From positions 1 through 64,000 of the forward strand of contig JAFDWQ010000009.1 in the NCBI GenBank assembly GCA_018268395.1: a DNA stretch of 64,000 nt, read 5' to 3'. Every line of letters starts with the position of its first letter. Position 1 is the first letter of the stretch. Below the pieces are notes generated by a model, which worked only from the letters and a program-made list of their open reading frames with translations, did not search any database and was not told the DNA's origin. Source of the DNA: Armatimonadota bacterium. GTDB taxonomy: Bacteria > Armatimonadota > Fimbriimonadia > Fimbriimonadales > Fimbriimonadaceae. The position numbers and the translations under genes were made by a program. Positions 61,505 to 64,000 of this stretch are shown here, piece after piece.

Positions 61505-62839
61505 ATGACGCTTCCCTTGGCCCAAGGGACGGGAGGTCTTGCCGTGACCGACCTTTCCTCGAGGGCCGACGACCTCGCCCGCTCCAGTTCCGACGGCCTC
61601 GCCACGATCCGGCGCCAGGCCCTTGACGCCTTTGTCGGCCGGGGTCTACCGACGTCGAAGGACGAGGAGTGGAAGTACACCAGCGTCAGGGCCTTAAGCG
61701 AAGGCCAATGGGACGTCCGGAGGTCGCCCGGCTTAGGGTCTGGGGAGGCCGAAGGGTTCCTCGAACCGGGATCGGTCCGGATCTCGCTGACGGACGGAAC
61801 GATTACGGGTCGACCGGACGCGCTTCCCTTAGGCTTGACGATCGAGCGTTTGGGCGAGGGGACTGCGGACGGACTGTTCGGTCACAGTGGACCAGGAACG
61901 ACCGTGGCCGGCGACCGCACGATCTCGCCCGACGACCACGTCTTCGGATCGCTGAACACGGCGTTGTTCCCCGAGGCTACGATCGTCCGCGTCGCAAAGG
62001 GCGCGACCATTGATCCTGTGGTCGAGATCGTCCACCGTTTGACACCTTCCGACGGAGGGGTCCGCCCGCTCGTGTTCCCTCGGCTTCTGATCGTCGCTGA
62101 GGAGGACGCGTCCGTCAGGATCGTCGAATCGTACGTCAGTGATCCGGGCGCCGACGGCGCCGTCGTGCCTATGACCGAAGTCTTCGTCCGGACCGGGGCA
62201 CAAGTCGAGCACGTCCGCGTCCAAGAACAAGCGGAGACCTCGTTGCACATCGGGCTCTGGCAGACGCGTCAAGCCGGGGACAGTCAGTACAAGAGCTACA
62301 ACGTCTGCCTGGGAAGTTCGACGGCCCGTGTCGACCAGTCCATATGGCTCGAGGGCAAGAACGCCGTGACCCGGCTCGACGGAGTCGTCTGCGCGGCCGG
62401 GAGCCAGCACATCGACAATCACACCCGTCTGGACCATGCGGTCCCCGAGTGCAACAGCTTCGAAATCTACAAGCAGGTCGTCGCTGACGGCGCCACGGTC
62501 GTCTTCAACGGCAAGATCTTCGTCCACGAAGACGCTCAGAAATCTGACGCGAAACAGACGAACCAGGCCCTCTTGTTGAGCCCCCAGGCGACGATCGACT
62601 CGAAGCCTCAGCTCGAGATCTTCGCGGACGACGTGAAGTGCACGCACGGTGCGACCGTGGGGCAGCTCGAGGACACGCCTTTGTTCTACATGCGCCAGCG
62701 CGGAGTGCCCCAAGAGACGGCCAAAGCCGTCCTCGTCTATGCCTTCGCGGCCGAAGTCGTGGAACTGATCACGATGGACGACGTCCGGGACGCCCTGGAG
62801 CGGAAGCTCTACAACAAGCTCGGTGTCGACCTGTCTTGA
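61505..62839 (+). CDS. sufD: Fe-S cluster assembly protein SufD
   Basis: A 444-residue partner of SufB and SufC. SKDEEWKYTSVRAL marks the N-terminal helical domain. The beta-helix core and C-terminus are typical: WLEGKNAVTRLDGVVCAAGS, DNHTRLDHAVPECNSFEIYK, GKIFVHEDAQKSDAKQTNQA, then QLEIFADDVKCTHGATVGQL and FYMRQRGVPQETAKAVLVYA. Start ATG 61505 has TAGACT six bases before it; GTG 61544 with a strong ribosome site is also possible. sufS follows 21 bases later; sufB lies 18 kb away and sufC is not in the window. Confidence 0.93.
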   Translation: MTLPLAQGTGGLAVTDLSSRADDLARSSSDGLATIRRQALDAFVGRGLPTSKDEEWKYTSVRALSEGQWDVRRSPGLGSGEAEGFLEPGSVRISLTDGTITGRPDALPLGLTIERLGEGTADGLFGHSGPGTTVAGDRTISPDDHVFGSLNTALFPEATIVRVAKGATIDPVVEIVHRLTPSDGGVRPLVFPRLLIVAEEDASVRIVESYVSDPGADGAVVPMTEVFVRTGAQVEHVRVQEQAETSLHIGLWQTRQAGDSQYKSYNVCLGSSTARVDQSIWLEGKNAVTRLDGVVCAAGSQHIDNHTRLDHAVPECNSFEIYKQVVADGATVVFNGKIFVHEDAQKSDAKQTNQALLLSPQATIDSKPQLEIFADDVKCTHGATVGQLEDTPLFYMRQRGVPQETAKAVLVYAFAAEVVELITMDDVRDALERKLYNKLGVDLS

Positions 62840-62860
62840 CGTCATGAAAGGGAGGACACC

Positions 62861-64000
62861 ATGACCGTCGCCCCTTTGCGCAACGAGTTCCCGGCCCTCG
62901 ACCAAGAAGTGAACGGCCGGCGCCTCGCCTATCTCGACAATGCGGCCACCACCCAACGGCCCGAAGCCGTGATCCAGGCGGTCGAAGCGTTCACCCGGTA
63001 CGACAACGCGAACGTCCATAGGGGCGTGCATACGGTCTCACAAAGGGCCACGGACAAGTTCGACGCCGCCCGGGCCACCGTCGCCCGGGCGATCGGCGCC
63101 TCCCGTCCTGAGGAAATCGTGTTCACGAAAGGGTGTACCGAAGCCCTCAACCTCGTCGCATCGAGCTGGGGAAGGGCTAACCTCTCCGAGGGTGACGTGG
63201 TCCTCGTCAGCACGATGGAGCACCACTCGAACCTGGTGCCCTGGCAACAGGCCGCCACGCTATCGGGGGCGAAAGTCGTCCCGATCCCGGTCACGGACTC
63301 TGGCGAGATCGACCTGGACGACTACGTTCGGCTCTTGGCTTCGCATCCTGTGAAGATGGTCGCGGTGAAGCACGTCTGTAACGCGATCGGCACGGTGAAC
63401 CCGGTGGGAGACATGGTTTCGGAAGCCCATCGTGCCGGAGCCTTGGTGACGGTCGACGGTGCGCAGGCCCTGGCCCACGTCCGCGTCGACGTGTCGTCGA
63501 TCGGGGCCGACTTCTATGCAATGGCGTCCCACAAGGTCTACGGCCCGATGGGGACAGGCGCGCTTTACGGCCGGTTCGACCTGCTCGACCGGCTCCCTCC
63601 GTACCAGACGGGCGGCGGAACGATCCGTTCGGTCACGATGGAGGAGACGACGTTCGCCGAGCTCCCTGACAGGCTGGAGGCGGGCACGCCGAACGTGCCT
63701 GGGGCGATCGGTTTCGCTGCCGCCCTGGACTGGCTCGAACGGCACGACGTCGAATCCTTGGCGCGGCACGAGTCGGACCTTCTCCGGACGGCGACGGAAG
63801 CCGTGACCCGGATTCCAGGGATCACGGTCATCGGTCAAGCCGCTCGAAAGGCGGGCATTCTCAGTTTTACGATGGAGGCCGCGCATCCTCACGATGTGGG
63901 GACGGTACTGGATTCGGAAGGGGTCGCCGTCAGAACGGGCCACCATTGTTGCCAGCCCCTGATGCGGCGGTTCGGCGTCCCGGCGACGACTCGGGCTTCG
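62861..64000 (+). CDS. sufS: Cysteine desulfurase SufS (cut by window edge)
   Basis: The first 380 residues of a PLP-dependent desulfurase that takes sulfur from cysteine for Fe-S cluster assembly. LAYLDNAATTQRPEAVIQAV, the ANVHRGVHTVSQRAT and STMEHHSNLVPWQQAA motifs, the PLP lysine in MASHKVYGPMGTGALYG, and the active-site Cys in VRTGHHCCQPLM are visible. The last residues run off the right edge. GGGAGG is seven bases before the ATG. It is in an operon with sufD. Confidence 0.95.
   Translation, partial: MTVAPLRNEFPALDQEVNGRRLAYLDNAATTQRPEAVIQAVEAFTRYDNANVHRGVHTVSQRATDKFDAARATVARAIGASRPEEIVFTKGCTEALNLVASSWGRANLSEGDVVLVSTMEHHSNLVPWQQAATLSGAKVVPIPVTDSGEIDLDDYVRLLASHPVKMVAVKHVCNAIGTVNPVGDMVSEAHRAGALVTVDGAQALAHVRVDVSSIGADFYAMASHKVYGPMGTGALYGRFDLLDRLPPYQTGGGTIRSVTMEETTFAELPDRLEAGTPNVPGAIGFAAALDWLERHDVESLARHESDLLRTATEAVTRIPGITVIGQAARKAGILSFTMEAAHPHDVGTVLDSEGVAVRTGHHCCQPLMRRFGVPATTRAS

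Noticed and set aside
1-64000. CRISPR arrays, insertion sequences, prophage genes, rRNA
   Set aside because: No regularly spaced repeats, transposase, integrase, phage structural genes or rRNA segments were seen on either strand.

Overview
The window is a GC-rich bacterial chromosome segment of about 64 kb and is densely coded. Gene content points to the Armatimonadota, probably a Fimbriimonadia-like lineage. The signs are a PEP-CTERM anchored protein, a prepilin-like protein of the DUF1559 kind, a planctomycete-type cytochrome c/DUF1549/DUF1553 protein, 4-hydroxyproline catabolism and many small secreted proteins of unknown role. That assignment is inference; no rRNA is present to confirm it. 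One tRNA (Gly, anticodon TCC) is present. I saw no CRISPR array, insertion sequence, prophage or rRNA.

Layout. 1-9.9 kb: pyruvate kinase (cut by the left edge), a PAS protein, a secreted protein, an M3 oligopeptidase, a DivIC/FtsL-like membrane protein, the ComM/YifB ATPase, a K+/H+ antiporter and a PLP-dependent deaminase-like enzyme. 9.8-12.9 kb: truB, an nrnA-like DHH phosphoesterase and small proteins. 13.0-17.3 kb: a spc-type ribosomal operon (rpsN, rpsH, rplF, rplR, rpsE, rpmD, rplO, secY), cut off at both ends compared with the usual order. 17.5-22.5 kb: a macrodomain protein, a PEP-CTERM protein, GDP-fucose synthesis (gmd, fcl) and a putative secreted glycosidase. 22.5-23.9 kb: a MinD/FlhG-like ATPase with a free-standing MshEN domain protein. 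24.0-28.2 kb: four enzymes that together make a full route from 4-hydroxyproline to 2-oxoglutarate. 28.2-36.3 kb: a membrane glycosyltransferase, a membrane protein, a prepilin-like protein with a small lipoprotein, a HIT protein, the cytochrome c/DUF1553 protein and an isolated atpC. 36.3-41.7 kb: accessory genes. 41.7-48 kb: sufB, a class I aldolase, and ftsE-ftsX with an M23 peptidase. 48-54.3 kb: a thioesterase, a nucleotide-sugar dehydrogenase, an outer-membrane-like protein, tRNA-Gly, a secreted repeat protein and lepA. 54.3-64 kb: an orphan C5 DNA methyltransferase, a serine hydrolase, a thioredoxin-fold protein, a VOC protein, purA, and sufD-sufS (cut by the right edge).

Most notable observation: the TlpA-like thioredoxin gene at 58072-59166 (minus) has an in-frame UGA exactly where the first active-site cysteine should be (W-UGA-G-P-C-R). 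The protein continues intact for about 100 residues. It is a strong selenoprotein candidate, with a nonsense mutation as the main alternative.

Second theme: at least ten genes have a -10-like hexamer (TANNNT or CATAAT) ending 5-7 bases before the start codon. This implies widespread leaderless transcripts and helps to choose start codons. Other points are a comM gene with no usual start codon where the conserved N-terminus begins, a suf system split between two loci, and an unknown gene flanked by 27-bp imperfect direct repeats, one of which is the 3' end of sufB.
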